From positions 1-5,926 of the forward strand of contig SDWL01000136.1 in the NCBI GenBank assembly GCA_004195315.1: 5,926 bases of DNA, given 5' to 3'. Shown in pieces: positions 5,908 through 5,926 of the stretch. Numbering within the stretch: position 1 is the first letter of the stretch; each line of letters opens with the position of its first letter. The DNA comes from Lutibacter sp. (GTDB taxonomy: Bacteria > Bacteroidota > Bacteroidia > Flavobacteriales > Flavobacteriaceae). Under the pieces are notes generated by a model. The model was not told the DNA's origin. It did no database searches and worked only from the letters and a program-made list of their open reading frames with translations. Made by a program: the position numbers and the translations under genes.

Positions 5908-5926
5908 CTGTCTCTTATACACATCT
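5908..5926 (+). other. Tn5/Nextera mosaic-end adapter (sequencing artefact)
   Basis: The last 19 bases, CTGTCTCTTATACACATCT, are identical to the Tn5 mosaic end as read through at the 3' end of short inserts in Nextera-type libraries. It lies exactly at the contig end, interrupts the conserved N-terminal coding frame of the HerA-like gene, and has no transposase or target-site duplication nearby. It is best treated as untrimmed adapter. Base 5908 could belong either to the adapter or to the genome, since a C there also gives the expected glycine codon. Confidence 0.96.

Noticed and set aside
5908..5926. End of a Tn5-like mobile element
   Set aside because: Only the mosaic end is present, flush with the contig end, with no transposase or flanking duplication. 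Adapter carry-over explains it better.

Overview
The window looks like ordinary chromosome from a Bacteroidota bacterium, most likely of the Flavobacteriaceae. The DNA is strongly AT-rich throughout. Canonical Shine-Dalgarno sites are not evident. Two good matches to the Bacteroidota -7 promoter box (TAnnTTTG) sit just upstream of genes. The protein set, including a DUF5606 protein between def and mazG, is typical of that group. No rRNA, tRNA, CRISPR array, insertion sequence or phage gene is visible. The piece appears to be a short draft contig, because its last 19 bases (5908-5926) are an exact copy of the Tn5/Nextera mosaic-end adapter and not genome.

Layout, left to right. Positions 1-87 are a leader with a promoter for the first operon. 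On the + strand follow def (peptide deformylase, 88-672), a DUF5606 protein (680-1099) and mazG (NTP pyrophosphohydrolase, 1102-1881). They are separated by 7 and 2 bases and so are probably one transcript. After 35 bases come a DUF1801 protein (1917-2372) and a short-chain dehydrogenase (2372-3103), joined by a 1-base stop/start overlap. An 8-bp perfect inverted repeat (1893-1920) puts the DUF1801 start codon inside a possible hairpin stem.

At about 3104-3162 the gene direction converges, and an A/T-only hairpin followed by seven T may end the + strand transcript. On the - strand, read from right to left, are a HerA-like DUF853 ATPase (4433 to the contig end, 5' end missing), a promoter at 4400-4407, a small lipoprotein (3787-4359) and a pyridoxamine-phosphate-oxidase-like flavoprotein (3135-3785). 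The last two genes are 1 base apart and probably cotranscribed.

Functionally, the first operon combines nascent-protein maturation (Def), nucleotide-pool cleaning (MazG) and an uncharacterised Bacteroidota protein. The other genes are general housekeeping or accessory enzymes with no visible common pathway. I found no convincing novel system. The observations most worth acting on are the adapter tail, the artificial N-terminus it creates for the HerA-like gene, and the hairpin over the DUF1801 start codon.
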